Notes: generated by a model from the letters alone, not told the origin. A stretch of DNA of 64,000 nt from Cryptomeria japonica (GCF_030272615.1 NC_081413.1:446004538-446068537); one strand, 5' to 3'. Positions 1 through 11,943 are shown, counted from the stretch's first letter. A program made the numbers and translations.

Positions 1-2523
1 CCGATGTTAATACCTCCTAGAATCATTAATAGGAAACCAATGTATCTAATGGAAATTGATGAGAATATATTGAAGCCAATGCCTGATAAAATGAATGAAC
101 TAAATTATAGGAGAATGGTTAAAAGAATAGGGCAAAACTATTTTGAAAACTTAAATCAAACTACATGATGCCAATTAATTGTTCAAATGATTAAAAATTT
201 GAATTTTAGAGAGACAGTGAAAATTCTAGGCCTAAGATCATCTAAAAGTAACAGTGAAATAACTATTGTGAGAAATCTATTTGATGCATATCAAGCTATT
301 GGTTCAAAATCGTGTACTAAAGATTTTAATGCTATTTGACGTGTCATTACATCAACCATAATGAGAAAGAAAATAAAAAAAGATCGTTTGATAAGAAAAA
401 CAAGTAAGTCATTAAAAATTAGTAGAACAACATTAAGTAAAGAATTACAAAGGCGAGAAAAAATAGAGGAACCTAACAATAATTCTCTTTGGGCATTCTT
501 GGGTAGACTACCATGTAAAGACAAGGTTGTTGTTGATGCACTAAGAACATTAATTAAAAAATTTTGGCATGACAACACAAGATTTTTGCCCAACCAGAGA
601 GATGTTGTTAGAAGGGGAATCGGGTCTACAAATCATGAGCCACATGCCAAACACTATTTGGATATGACTCAAACTAAATTTTATGAAAGATTCCTTCAAA
701 AGTTTCCTCAAATAAGAATTTCTCAAAGATTTTTTGAAATGGAAAAACCTTTTTATATTAAGATTAATCATGTACGCACCATGTGTTGTTGTAGGATGCA
801 TATTGAATTTTCCATGCACTATGATATTTTTCGTCATATTTGTTCTACTTTGCACACTAACAATGTTTTGCAGGAATGCAATATACAAGCACCTCCTAAG
901 TCAATAAGAGAATTTATTTCAAGTGTGCTATGTAGTAGACATGATGGTTACATTTATTATAAGATTCTTGGTTTGGAAGGTTTTTGTGCTATATGTGGTG
1001 GTTTACAATATTTACCAAGATGTGTACATCTGGAGAGCACACATGAAATTGGTAGGAAACTAATTTCTTTTAGAAAATACAAGACAGTCACATATGGAGT
1101 TAAAGATGGAAAAGATTTGAAGAGATGTGAGATAATGAAAAATGATATACGTGTAGCTGAATTTATGAAAATGTTTCAAGAGAAAATAGTTTATGAGAAC
1201 ATAATGCATACACATAGAGATCGATGGTTAGATGAGCAATTCAAGTTATGTAAGGACATATTTCCTCTTGGTACCATTATCTTTATCATTGATTTTGCTG
1301 AAAATTATACACTACAACCTCAAAGTGAAGTGGAATCTATGTATTATCATTCCACACAAGTTTCTATTTTTGTACATGTAGCATTCATGCATGCAGATGA
1401 TAGCACAAAGGAAGATAGAAAGGTTGTAATAGAGTATCACTTCCACATAAGTGATTATCATACTCATTCATTAGAGTTTGTACAAGGATGCTTTAAATTT
1501 TTCTATGATAGTTAAAGGGAAAGGAACATACGATACAATCGACACTTAATATGGTCAGATAATGGCACCACACAATTCAAGAATGCAAGGATGTTTTATT
1601 TGTTGACAAAGATGCATATGACAAGAAGTTTACAATATTTTTGGAATTTCACTGAGGTTGGACATGGTAAGGGAGAGCACGATGGTGCAGGAGCATGTGT
1701 AAAAAGAGCCCTAGCTAGAGAAGAATTGAAGTACGAAGGTGGTGCTAAGTTGATAGATGCAGAAACAATTGTGCGATGGTGTAAGTCTATGATGGGTCCA
1801 GGTAATCCAGGTACGTCAATGGTTCATAGATATTTTTGGTTGATCACTGAATCTAACATTGAAAACTATCTAGATTGTTGTACAATTGCAGGCTCGAGTA
1901 ACATGCACTCATTTATGAGTTCAAATTCAAGTTCACTAGTAATTTATATGAGATCGATTGTATATTTTTTCTCTTTATACATGTATTGTTTGTTGGAAAA
2001 ATGTGAATCACAAGAGTGGATTGACAAATGGTCTTGTAGATCGTTGGTTCCTATTGATACATATCAAATTCCCTAAGCACTACAATTGAGCCAGATGGAG
2101 ACATCAGTGGATTTTGACCATGTATCCGACCTAGTGGATTCAGATGATTTTTTTAGTTAATTTGTTTGCAAGTATTCTTTTTGGTTCATTTTGTTGTACA
2201 TCATACTTTATTTTTGGTATTAATTAACACTTTATAAAACACAGGTCGTGTGTATGTAGTTGTTGTAGAAGAGAACAATGAAGAAGGAATGGATTGCTAT
2301 TTATGTCATTGTGCTTAGCCAAAAATAAAATTGACAACCACAATCATTGATGGAGAGGCTATTGAGTACCCAATAGGGTCTGTTGTCATGATGGGAACAT
2401 GGCTTAGGAGATATCCTATAAAGAATTTTGATGTTTGGTTGTTCGAGGAATTTGAAACACATAGACATATTCTTCATTTCTCTAACCTTCTTGTTGCAAT
2501 AAATATTCATTTGATGAAGTAAA
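1..2523 (+). pseudogene. DDE-like transposase gene of an unassigned DNA-transposon family, broken, 5' end outside the window
   Basis: One frame reads from base 1 to 2076, interrupted by TGA at 166-168, TGA at 337-339 and TAA at 1513-1515. A later block (about 2246-2522) ends in TAA after a probable intron with an AG acceptor near 2245. The long open part (361-1515, 384 codons) has a basic N-terminal region, Cys/His-rich segments (CCCRMH near 785; CAICGG...C near 990-1025) and a hydrophobic strand ending in an Asp (IIDFAENY, Asp codon at 1291). After the 1513 stop the same frame gives WSDNGTTQFKN (Asp codon at 1558) and then GHGKGEHDGAGACVKRAL at about 1660-1710. These look like beta-strand acidic residues of an RNase H-fold transposase. 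The last block (YPIGSVVMMGTWLRR) looks like the family's C-terminal domain. I recall similar uncharacterised proteins in plants and invertebrates but cannot name the superfamily; Sola-like or Kolobok-like are untested options. Confidence 0.55.
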
Positions 2524-2711
2524 GTGGTAGACCTCATAACAAGATTTTATAGAAAGTTCATGAATCTGACCATGAGGCAATACTTGACACAATATGGGTT
2601 AGAGTTGATCTTGAAGGATCACTTGATTGATTTTATGGTTCAAAGTAGAATGATTTTGAGAATTTTGTATATATCATTTATGAATTGTTCTATATTCATT
2701 TATATATATAT

Positions 2712-2960
2712 GCGCATGAGCTGATTTTTGCATGTTTAGGGGCATTATTTTGTATATTTAAATGGCAATGAGTTAATTTGTACATATGTAGATGCCAAAT
2801 TTTCTATATTAAAATGGCGATGAGCTGAATCACACATATTGTAATGCCAAATTTAGTATAAAATCCCATGAGATGATTTGTAAGAATTTTTTTTTGTATA
2901 TTCAAATAGCCAAGAGCTGATTTGACCATATTTAGAGGCAAATTTTATAATAATATGTGA
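2712..2960. repeat. Decayed minisatellite, about five units of 44-57 bp
   Basis: Units begin near 2712, 2769, 2821, 2869 and 2915. Each starts with an ATGAGCTGATTTG-like block, continues through ACATATTTAGATGCCAAATTTT and ends in an ATATTaAAATgGC-like block. Unit length shrinks from about 57 to 44 bp along the array. It lies just downstream of the transposase-like gene. There is no coding signal. Confidence 0.6.
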
Positions 2961-3184
2961 CAATGTTTTGTGACTATTTTTTGTGTCTATGTTTTGTGAT
3001 TATGTTTTGATTTTATGTGATGTGATAAGGTCAATCATGAGAATTATTAATTCTTGTATAATCATGGAGAATTATTTGAGTCATTATCAATTCATAGGGG
3101 TCATAGATTGGGTCTAGATACAATTTGAGCAAAAAATGTCATTATTGTCAAAAACATTGTCAAAAAAGTTGTCAAGCAACTAGT

Positions 3185-3464
3185 ACATCGCACCAATAGG
3201 GTATGACTCTCGATATTCCAACGCTTTAGGATGCATGAGAGGAGCATGCCCAACCGAATGCACTCGTGACATTGGTTTTTGCACACGACGAACCGAATAA
3301 ATTCTAGCCTATCTTGCAACTTTGCATTGCATGCAACTGACGATTTTTGTAGCAGGCGAAAAAATGCTACCAATTGAAAATGGCTCCGAGTCGTCAAAAA
3401 TAGAGATAGGACATTGCAGAAAAGCCTCACATGACCCCACAAGTTCAAATATATTGATCATATG
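3185..3464. repeat. Tandem repeat (about 350 bp), first unit, left of the solo LTR
   Basis: The unit contains landmarks such as GGGTATGACTCTCGA (3199), TGCATTGCATGCAACTGACG and TGACCCCACAAGTTCAAAT. It is interrupted by the solo LTR at 3465 and resumes at 7634. With the LTR and one TSD copy removed, the distance to the next landmark is 344 bp. Short open frames here are fortuitous: the same frames recur, decayed, in the other units. Confidence 0.75.
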
Positions 3465-4032
3465 TGTCATGCCCAAACTTTTGGGCACAAACGGAATAAT
3501 TTTTTTTTTTTTTATATATACTTAACCTAGTACGACTAACTTAATTAAAATAATGCAAACTAGTTTGGTCTTAACTATGTTTCAAATGAATCAAGCAACT
3601 AAATTAATAAGGCGATAAATAATCTAAGTTATAAGCGAGCTAATATTTCCCCAAAATAGTTATCACTAATCTTCCATTAATAAATAATTAAACTCTCTTA
3701 GCAATTAATCTCAAACTTAATAGATGATCTTTAAATTAATTGACCAATAGTTTCTTATAGTTCTTAAATTACAGTGGGTCTATAATTAATTTACCCTAAC
3801 TCTTTGATTAATAAATCTATTAAATAAAATTCCCATTAATTAAAAGGTGTCTAATAAATTTCAGAATAAAGGGGCCAACTTGACATACATGGGTCATTTT
3901 AATCCCCTAAGATTTATCCTCCCAAGAGTTTAAAATCTTCTTATTAAAATGCTTTTATATCCATTTAATAATTAAAAGAGCATTACTTAATTTACAAAAT
4001 AACTATTTGATTCCATATAAATATAGAATTTA

Positions 4033-4037
<5 letters not shown>

Positions 4038-4070
<33 letters not shown>

Positions 4071-4120
4071 TGTATATATATATATACTTATACATAAGTG
4101 TATATATATATATACTTATA
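4038..4120. repeat. AT dinucleotide microsatellite inside the solo LTR
   Basis: Runs of TA with two TAAGTGTATATATATA repeats. An AT microsatellite also lies in the inner gypsy LTRs (22655, 23172, 23316, 32120), so AT runs are a standing feature of this LTR type. Confidence 0.8.
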
Positions 4121-4518
4121 AATATATTCCCAAGAGGGGGGGGGGGTTTCTTTTCTTTATTATATAAATATGCTTTTTAAAGAAATTCTAAAAGTTCACA
4201 ACTAACCCTAACTTTTTAAACACCATCCCACACATATTTCTTTTTAAAAATATACCCAAGTGTATTTGCCCTAACTTGAAATTAGGGTTAGGGCATGTGT
4301 GTTTTAACATACATATGTTTTTTTTTGTGGGTTGTGTGTGTGTATAATGTTTTCTTTTATTTTGTGTGTGTGTGTGCAGGTGAGGGAGCAGCAGCCTGAG
4401 CTTCATCACTCGGCGGAGCCGAAGGGGAAATGGCAGAGAGAGCCGAGCGGCGAGTATGGTGATTGGTAGGTGGAGGGAGCATTGTGCAAAGGGCATCGGG
4501 CGGAGGTATCCTCGGATG

Positions 4519-4697
4519 CCACTGTGTTTCCCCACAGTGGCGGCCAAGCACCGCCCACTGTGGGCAAACACAGTGGTGGTCGGGCACCTCCCGCGCCACC
4601 ATTGTGGTTGCCCACAGTGACGGTTCCTATGTCGTCCACTGTGGGAAACCACAGTGGCGGCCCGAGCCGTGCCGGCCACTGTGTTTTTACACAGTGG
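4519..4697. repeat. Array of five 22-bp hairpins in the solo LTR
   Basis: Five short palindromes lie at 4519-4540, 4555-4576, 4599-4620, 4636-4657 and 4676-4697. Each fits CCACTGTG-N6-CACAGTGG (one has CCATTGTG and ends AGTGA). They are spaced 36-44 bp apart in a GC-rich island inside an AT-rich LTR. The six loop bases differ from copy to copy while the arms are kept, as expected if the hairpin rather than the exact sequence matters. An equivalent array of five occurs at 22943-23110. Confidence 0.85.
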
Positions 4698-7633
4698 TTT
4701 GACTCTTCCCAAACCCCGATTTTTGCAAGATGTTTCTCTTTTTTTTTTTTTAAGTTTTTTTTTTTTAAAAATATGTTCATCGTTTATATGTATATGTATA
4801 TGTATATACATATATATAAATATATATAAATATATATATATATATATATTTTAACATGCAGAAAACTAATAAATGGTTTGCAACATAAAATAGATATAAT
4901 ATACATTTTCTAGTTTGTCAAAAAATAGGCTTTAAACTTTGCCCTTATCTTTTTATTTACAAAACTCAAAGTAATTATTTCCTTAGCATATTAGACCTAG
5001 TTTAGAGGAAAGAAGATAACTATATTGTTTATTTGCTTAAAGCATTCTATAACTAGTAATGCATTCTAACAGCGATCTTAAGATATAATTCCTTTTGGTA
5101 ACCAAAATAAAACTAAAACTAAATGCTATTTTTTTTTGGATAAAATAGGCTATTACAATAAGATTTATTTTCTGCATTAAATGGAAAAATAAATGACAGA
5201 TTTATTTTTTTATTGCAGCAGCATAAATAAACATAAATGAACATGTAGTAACAAACTAAATTTATTTGCAGAATAAACATAAATGCAACAACATCATTTC
5301 TTTTTTTTTTTTTTTAAATGAAGATTTAAATACAAGTTCATATATTCCATCTCTTTTTTTTTTTGCAAAACTAACCAAAGTAGGAAAAATATATTTCTTC
5401 AGCAAATTCAAATACAAAGTAAATAAGAATACAAATGGGTTTGAAACCCAACTAATATTTCCTTTCCATAGGAATAAGGATAAAATAAATACACCTCTTT
5501 TCTTTTGGAAATTAAATACAGCAATAGCTCTTTTTTTTTTATACAAGCTACAATATTAAATACATTTTCTTTTAAATTTTTCTGCAACACAAAATAGCAA
5601 CAAAGCTCTTCCTCTTTTCTTTTCCATCCCAAGCAACCTGCAATAAAAATGCAACTTGACCATGGAGAGCTCACCTCCCAGCCTAGGCTTACTAGAAGCC
5701 ACTCCCAAGCTTGGAGAACCAAGTACTAGACGGGTCACAAACAAACAAACAACACAACAAATAAGGGGCAAACACTCAACATGCATTTTCCCATCCCAAG
5801 CTACACTCTCACCACAACTTGTGATGATCTTTCCACGGGTGGAAGTGGACCAAGTACCATTGGAGAGATTGCAAGCATAATACAACTCAAGCCACTTCAT
5901 GGCAAAACAAAATACAACAAATTTCCCCTCCACACCTTATGCCCCCCAAAGGCATAAAAGCCATATTTTCTCCCCTTATGACCCCCAAATGCATACACAA
6001 GGCTATGCAGCAAGGGTCACAAAGGACACCCTTGAAATCACTCTCCATAAGGAGAGCCTCTCACCCAAGGCTGTCATACTTCTTCCACCCCAAGACTATC
6101 CTACTCTCCCAAGAGTAGGAGGTCTTGGACACTCCCAAAACAAGAACACATAAACAAGAACATGGAAATGAAAACTTACATTTTCCTCCTACAACAAATT
6201 ACATATACACATCTCTTCATACAAGCATTTCTTTCTTTCAAAAACAACATAAACAACATAACAAAAAGAAGTAAAACCAACCTTAATCTGCCAATAGGTA
6301 TGTTAGACTTAGTTGGGGTTGAGCTGCCCAAATCCACACAAACTTTTCACCAACCCTTCACCAAAATTCTATCCTACAATTAAATTTCAAAAATTGCATA
6401 ATCTCCAACAATGGAGAGTGGGTGATTACTCACTAAGTCCCTAATCCTTGCCTAAGAAGGCCTCTCACACACTTCCTAACCCCTTGGGTGAGGTGAGAGT
6501 TCCCATTGGTTGCTCTTCCCAACCTCTTACATATTACTAAAACTGGAAAGGAAAAAGATGAGAGAGGATGGGGAAGAGAGTTTGACATCAAAAGGGAAGG
6601 TTGTCTATCCTAGGAGGAACCTTCTAAGTTGAATTTTCGCTCACCTTGGAAAAACCACTTTTTGAGGTGACTAAATAGTCACATGGGAGTAGTTACATGT
6701 TTTAAAATACCCCTAACCCATAGGTATACCCTTTGGACCTTTGGAAAAGCCCTAAAACTGACCCTAAGAGTCCATTTGACCCCTTAGAAACCCAACTGAA
6801 GTTAACCTACGGGTCAAACCTGAGTTGACCACTCCCAAGACTCCCTACCCAAGGCAAATTTGGGACCACACTCTTTTGTTTGAATGGCTTTGGTAGAAAC
6901 AAAACTCCCTCCAAGAGACAAGTCAAAATCAATGACACTAATTAGCACATGTGTCAAGTGACACAATAAAATACAATATAAAAATCACACATGGAATTTG
7001 TCTCTTGTAGGTTTACACAATTAAATAAAATCAAATTAACACACATGCATAATTTACTTTCACAAATAAAATACATTACAAACGGGGTGTTGTCTCTCCA
7101 AATAGACAACCCCTGGCTTAACAAACGTACATTGGTCTAGGTTTGGTTCTCCATATTTATTCCATGGTCACATGGATAATTTTCCTATGCATCTCAATTA
7201 ACACATTAGTAATTCCAAATAATCACAATTATACATAATTAAATACATAGATTTCATTGCACACCAAACACTCATGCATTTGACAATAATAATTCAATAT
7301 CTCATTCATTCAAATTTGATTCCACATAAGCAATTATCATAATTTTCAAAATTGAACCATTCATAAAATAAGCATCATTTTTCTATCATCAAAATGAATT
7401 CCTACAATTCCAATAATGACATTCACCATTTCGAAGTAATTCTATTCTAGCAACATATAAAGTTTCATAATCAAAATGCATAAAATGAAGTATCAATATA
7501 CATCAATGTGATCCAAATCATGGAGTCATATAGGTTCTAAATCCATAAAGCATAAAATAAAGCATCCATAATAGTCTCAAAATGCAAATAACTGAAAATG
7601 TCAAGCTGAGTCGGGGTAGGGCCTCACAATATG

Positions 7634-8530
7634 TGTCTTGGATTGGAAGAAACAATCTATCAAAGTTTAACAATTTTTTGGACTTAGGGCACTTGAGAGA
7701 TCGCATCGGTAGGGTATGACTCTCGATGTTTTGGTGCTTTTGGATTCATGAGAGGAGCATTCCTAGCATAAAACTTCCCACCCAAACACTCTCGTGACAT
7801 CGGTTTGTGCACATGATGAACCAAATCAATTCTAGCCTATCCTGCAACTTTGCATTGCATGCAATTGACGGTTTTTTCAGCAAGCAAAAAAATGCTACCA
7901 AATGAAAATGGCTCTGAGCCGTTAAAAACCAAGATAGGCCATTATAGAGGAGCCTCACATAACCCCACAGGTTCAAATGGATCGATCATATGTGTCTTAG
8001 ATTGGAAGAAACAATCTCTCAGAGTTTGACAATTTTTTGGACTCAGGGCACTTGAGAGATCATGTCAGTAGGGTATGACTCTCGACATTCTAGTGCCTCA
8101 TGTAAACCTACCCACCTAGATGCACTCATGACATTGGTTTGTGCACATGATGAACCAAATTAATTCTACCCTATCCTGCAACTTTGCATTGCATGCAACT
8201 GACGATTTTTGCAGTAGGCAAAAAAATACTACCAATTGAAAATGGCTCTGATTCGTCAAAAACTGAGATAATACATAATAGAGGAACCTCATGTGACCCC
8301 ACAGGTTCAAATGGATCGATCATGTGTGTCCTAGATTGGAAGAAACAGTCCATCAAAGTATGACAATGTTTTGGACTCAGGGCACTTGACAAATCGTGCC
8401 GGTAGGCTATGACTCTCGATGTTTTGGTGCATTGGGATGCATGAAAGGAGAATTCCTAGCCTAAACCTACCCACCCAAACATTCTTGTAACATTAATTTG
8501 TGCACACGACAACCAAAATTTGACCATTGC
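7634..8530. repeat. Tandem repeat (334-359 bp units), remaining units
   Basis: The landmark GGGTATGACTCTCGA recurs at about 7712, 8071 and, as GGCTATGACTCTCGA, at 8405, giving periods of 359 and 334 bp. The shorter unit has lost a block reading GGATTCATGAGAGGAG in its neighbour. The array decays after about 8515. It lies between the two convergent genes of the candidate transposon. Confidence 0.8.
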
Positions 8531-8584
8531 GAGCGTGAGGGTGCTCTCGCACCACACATATATTGTTGTTTATATTCATATTGT

Positions 8585-8895
8585 CAATTTTTGTTGTTTA
8601 TATTCATATTGTTGATTACATAGGAAAATATTCATTTAAATTTATAAAAGGGAAGCCACCAAATACAACGAATACACAATAATGAACTCAATACAAGGAG
8701 TTTTGTAGGGTTAATTCAACATTTTAGAAATTTTATCAAATCATATTCCACGATTGTAATGTTTTATATCATAGATTTTTGTTGTTTATATTCATATTGT
8801 TGATTACCTAGGAAAATGATCAATTAACTTTATAAAAGGACAACCACAAAATACAATGAATACAAAATAATGAACTCAGTACACATATATTGGAT
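8585..8895. repeat. Imperfect direct duplication of about 120 bp, 190 bp apart
   Basis: The segment TTTTTGTTGTTTATATTCAT followed by TGTTGATTACaTAGGAAAAT, AATTTATAAAAGG and CAATAATGAACTCAaTACA occurs at about 8594-8700. It recurs at about 8777-8885 with scattered substitutions. There is no gene. Confidence 0.65.
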
Positions 8896-9065
8896 CGAAT
8901 ATCAACATTTATGTATATCAAAAAAAGGCATGTCTACCAAGTCAATACAAGTATTACAAAAATATAGCATATGCCATGTCCAAATCGATAGAGAATAAAA
9001 ATGTAGAATATACCTACATGTATTGGTCATTCTATGACCAAAACTAACACTATATGATCCTAAAC

Positions 9066-11690
9066 TTATGGTGGATCATCAAAATCAAGCCTCTTCAATG
9101 CAGTACATGGCTTTGTAGATGGCTGCAAAACCACAATTCAAAAGCCAAGTTAGAATTCTTTTGGAGAAAATAGTTCACAATCAACAACATAACTATGCAT
9201 TTAACTATAATTCATTTTCAATTGAAATGTAGATTACCCCATCGGCTGATCTAGGAGCTAATGTCTTTGCTCTCCTCTCCTTGTCACTCTTAGGAGTTTT
9301 CTTGAAGACATACTTAAAAGGATCCACATTATTGTCATACCACAAAGGGGTCTATTGTAGATTAAATGTACAATTAATAAAATGTACTAACATAAATATA
9401 TCAAAAACACTAAAAAGCTATAATATAGAGAACAATGATGTACCGATGCCTGAGATGCTTCTCCAATGGACTAAGGATGGCTCACCATCAATGGAGAAAC
9501 TATCGCTATTACCTATGAAAAAAATGATGAAAGATTAAATACAATTAATATAATGATAAGTAATGTAGGTTAAAAACAATTAATGTAATATATCAAACAA
9601 AAGTGTACCGGATCCTGAGATGCTTCTCCAGTGCACTGAGGAGGGCTTGCCATTGATGAAACAGTTATGGATATTTCCTGTATGAAAAAAAATTAATATT
9701 ATAATATATCACAAGTTCACATGTACGCATGCATATAATCATGAAATCAAGAAAATAAAGTAGAGATTCATGCCTCCACCCTCTCTTGATCCATGGGCGA
9801 ATCAAGTGCATTCAACAAATCCACATAACTCAATGGTCACTATACATGTAAAATAGATAAAAAACATAAATCAATCTACAAACCCCAACTAATACTTGAT
9901 TTCTATATTTTCAAACAATTGTACAACTAAAAATGTGTTCAATTACCTTCTTCCCATGTTTTGGCATCTTCGAGGAATTCTTTTTCTTAGGATGAGGCCT
10001 AGACACGGACGGGTTACCCTAAAAAATAAAAATTAACATGATATATTAGTAGAGATAATATATCAAACATAATTTAAAAAATCTAAAATGAAATGATTTG
10101 CATATTCCATCAAAATAGTACATAAAAAGGGTTGTACAAAATATGAAAGCGTGATGTCATCAATATGGGACATTTGGTCCCCTGTCAACACCTACAAACC
10201 AAAAATTGGACCAAGCATTAAAGATAGTTAATATATCCTATAATATTTTTGAATTCAAAGTGTACTATTCTATTTTAACATGTTACAAAATTTATACCTC
10301 AGACATCAAAGTTGCAACTATAGTAACTCGGGGAAGAGTATGGGATACCGCTGCTACATCATGAAATGCATATTATTTGTCTGAATTTAAATCGATGTAT
10401 AAATGAAAATTCAGTTATATAATTACAAATTTAAAGTGATTGATAAATAAAATGCTATGAATTCAAATTAACACACCTATGTCTGTCACTGATGGGAAAC
10501 ACCATGTCCATCAACTCATCTGTCAGTGTGAAATCCTCAATTGTGCGGTCCTGAAATCTACTCTCGCAAATCATGCACGGATGAGATATGGATACATTTG
10601 CATTAGCCACATCATCTATCCCTGAGCATATCCTTGAGAAACTAACACACATATAATGAATGGGCTCTTTGTCACCACCTAGAGCAACTAATGGCTCATC
10701 ATCCAATACAATAGGGTGTGCTAATGACATCCCATGCTCGATGATGGCACCCACCAATGTTGTGGCTTCTTGAAGATTCTATATCTCCATCAACTCTTTC
10801 AGCTCTACTAGGACAACCTGATGCACCTTGGGTTTTGGTGCTAAGAGGCGATGACTCTCTGAGGCTACTCACTTATGGGATCCAGTTCTATCTTGGGCAG
10901 AGCTGCCACCTCTACCATGGAACTCTCTCATGTCAAAATAGTTTGGCCGCTCATTGAGCACAAACTTATAGTATACTTTTCTCAAAAAATACAATGGAAC
11001 CTCAAAATTATTACAAGGTGGATCATCAATGACCATCCACCACCTCTACCAAAAAATATTCTTCATCTGCACATTGGTACACCAATGTATGGGAAACCTC
11101 TTTGTATTAAGAGGTAACGACTGACCAGTTTTAGGATCAACAAAAAGGGCACATATTTGTTGTTTACTAATATTTTTGTTTTTCACTCCCTCATATAATA
11201 ACCCATCAACATAGTATTGACGACACCTATCCCTAAAGTTTCCCCATTTTGTAAATTGTGTGGAAACAACAATGGCACCACTAGCTAATGTTTCTAGGCT
11301 AGTGGTGAGAGATTTATGATGCTCAAGTTTGGATGTTTTCAATTTATCAATCAGTCTATTGATTTTAGAAGTATTTTGCACTAACTAATTAATTAATTGC
11401 TCCTATGTTTAAGATGTGTGGTCAAAAGGAGAAATTGGGAGTGTATCTTGTGGGTTTTCAGGAGGTGCATTTTTTTTCCTATTGTGGATTATCAGAATCT
11501 GGTTTCTGAAACAAAAAATGAAAAGACCTAATCAAAATTAATGAAATTAAATTCAAAACATAAAACAAATTGAATAAACGAGAAAGAAAGACAAAAATTA
11601 ACAAAAACTAACCTTGATCGATAGTGTCTGGAGGATAAATGAGGCACCCCATTTGCGGTTTGGCGGAGAAAATGGGGAAAAAAACATGAC
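9066..11690 (-). pseudogene. Unrecognised ten-exon gene, broken by in-frame stops
   Basis: Reading leftwards, exons are about 11690-11613 (start uncertain), 11505-10475, 10353-10298, 10191-10138, 10018-9947, 9839-9780, 9677-9609, 9512-9444, 9351-9238 and 9122-9066 (TAA). Every internal intron is GT-AG and the phases join, giving roughly 550 codons. Exon 2 carries most of the protein: a helical stretch (INRLIDKLKTSKLEHHKSL), then WGNFRDRCRQYYVDGLLYEG and EVPLYFLRKVYYKF. Exon 5 (RPHPKKKNSSKMPKHGKK) and exon 9 (KKTPKSDKERRAKT) are strongly basic and could be nuclear-localisation or DNA-binding tails. The last exon ends LKRLDFDDPP. Stops: TAA 11409; TAG 11403, 11385, 11046, 10779, 9471; TGA 10869 and 9837. 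I do not recognise the family. It may be the accessory protein of the transposon carrying the transposase-like gene, or a captured or unrelated plant gene. Confidence 0.6.
9444..9677 (-). repeat. Tandem exon duplication inside the ten-exon gene
   Basis: Exons 9677-9609 and 9512-9444 are both exactly 69 nt, both in phase 0 at each edge, and encode 23-residue segments that align without gaps. Both end in GEASQ plus two residues, with 11 of 23 positions identical. The repeat unit including intron is 165 bp. The downstream copy has TAG where the upstream copy has a Gln codon (CAG). Confidence 0.75.
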
Positions 11691-11742
11691 TGTCATGGGA
11701 AAATAAGACAGTTTTTTTTAAAAACTTTTTTTGATAGGCACT

Positions 11743-11943
11743 GCGTACGTGGTCCTTTTGGGCTTATTAATGCGTATGTGCTCATTTTCCAAAAAGTAGC
11801 ACATACACACTAACTTTCCTAAAGGTAGCACATACACAATCACTTTCCTAAAAGCAGCGCGTACGTGCTACCTTTTTTAGGCTTGGGAACAACGGACCTA
11901 AGCACGTACACGATGATTTGAAATTTTATAACCATGTACATGC
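11743..11943. repeat. Cluster of short GCGTACGTGC-like motifs (possible subterminal repeats)
   Basis: The near-palindrome GCGTACGTGC or a decayed form lies at 11743-11752, 11772-11781 and 11859-11868. The opposite form GCACRTACAC lies at 11799-11808, 11828-11837 and 11902-11911, and ATGTACATGC at 11934-11943. Two copies share the longer context GTAGCACATACAC...ACTTTCCTAAA. Most variants differ by CG-to-TG or CG-to-CA changes. The cluster is just upstream of the ten-exon gene, so it could be a transposon end or a promoter cluster. Confidence 0.6.

Larger units (their letters stand above)
3465..7628 (-). mobile_element. Solo LTR (4,164 bp) of a long-LTR gypsy family
   Basis: On the plus strand it begins TGTCATGCCC and ends GGGCCTCACA, and it is flanked by ATATG at 3460-3464 and 7629-7633. 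The same termini bound both LTRs of the inner gypsy element (22173 and 30739), and several internal blocks match those LTRs. Examples are the ACGGGGTGTTGTCTCTCC block near 7085, the CCATGGAGAGCTCACCTCCC block near 5658, and the hairpin array. Orientation is inferred from that element, which is coded on the minus strand. There is no internal region and no gene; the short open frames are not conserved. It arose by LTR-LTR recombination of an element inserted in the 350-bp tandem repeat. Its sequence is clearly diverged from the 22173 family, so it is a related subfamily. Confidence 0.88.

Noticed and set aside
291-888. Minus-strand frames opposite the transposase-like gene
   Set aside because: Antisense shadows; the plus frame carries the ordered motifs.
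3101-3448. 115-codon minus frame, with similar frames at 7746 and 8116
   Set aside because: The frames lie in the 350-bp tandem repeat, are truncated differently in each unit and show no family features.
5262-5933. Overlapping frames on both strands in the solo LTR
   Set aside because: Low-complexity T/A runs, not conserved in the related LTRs.
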